From RGIG9115 sp045648165 (lineage in GTDB: Bacteria > Bacillota > Clostridia > UBA1381): a stretch of 5,868 nt of DNA. This document shows, piece after piece, positions 5,851-5,868 of this stretch; the first letter of the stretch is position 1, and the number at the start of each line of letters is the position of its first letter. The notes under the pieces were generated by a model, which was not told the origin of the DNA, did not search any database, and saw nothing but the letters and a program-made list of their open reading frames with translations. The translations under genes and the position numbers were made by a program. The stretch is from assembly GCA_045648165.1 (NCBI GenBank), contig JAZRNL010000023.1, positions 1 through 5,868 on the forward strand. Reading direction: 5' to 3'.

Positions 5851-5868
5851 TTATTTCTCAACTGTAAT
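5851..5868 (-). CDS. C-terminal end of an upstream gene, probably the 4Fe-4S ferredoxin-like (delta) subunit
   Basis: The last five codons, ITVEK, and a TAA stop (5851-5853) lie 26 nt before the alpha start. VOR-type operons usually begin with a short two-cluster ferredoxin-like subunit just before alpha, and a tail such as VITVEK after the last cluster cysteines is common in that family. The assignment rests on position and this tail only. A second frame is also open to the window edge (ending EEGLR, with its stop four bases before alpha) and is the alternative. Confidence 0.5.
   Translation of the reverse strand: MTVEK

Overview
The window looks like chromosome from a low-to-moderate-GC anaerobic Firmicute, probably a gut-type clostridium. 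The evidence is strong AGGAGG-type Shine-Dalgarno sites, compact gene spacing, Gram-positive signal-peptide style, and a ferredoxin-dependent 2-oxoacid oxidoreductase, an oxygen-sensitive class typical of anaerobes. The assignment rests on sequence style and gene content only.

Left part (1-1170): the 5' end of a minus-strand gene for an exported protein (start at 95) diverges from a plus-strand AraC-family regulator (352-1131). The 256-bp space between their start codons holds a near-consensus promoter for the regulator, with an inverted repeat in its spacer. It also holds a second copy of the 11-bp sequence that forms the regulator's -10 region, plus a weaker candidate promoter facing the exported gene. 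A perfect 43-bp hairpin (1128-1170) fills the gap between the regulator and the convergent operon.

Right part (1173-5868): a tightly packed minus-strand operon, read right to left. The order is the last five codons of an upstream gene (probably the 4Fe-4S ferredoxin-like subunit), the VorB-like alpha subunit, the thiamine-pyrophosphate beta subunit, the gamma subunit, an XRE-cupin regulator, and an AMP-forming acyl-CoA synthetase. The alpha/beta junction overlaps by 1 nt and the beta/gamma junction by 8 nt. The next two gaps are 38 and 24 nt.

How the genes may work together: the oxidoreductase interconverts a 2-oxoacid plus CoA with an acyl-CoA, CO2 and reduced ferredoxin, and the synthetase makes acyl-CoA from a free carboxylic acid. 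Together they could activate branched-chain or aryl acids and carboxylate them reductively to amino-acid precursors, or they could serve amino-acid fermentation in the other direction. The XRE-cupin protein is the likely local regulator. Direction and substrate cannot be read from sequence alone. I see no mobile element, CRISPR array, RNA gene or clearly unprecedented system. The most interesting unexplained structure is in the divergent intergenic region and the convergent hairpin.
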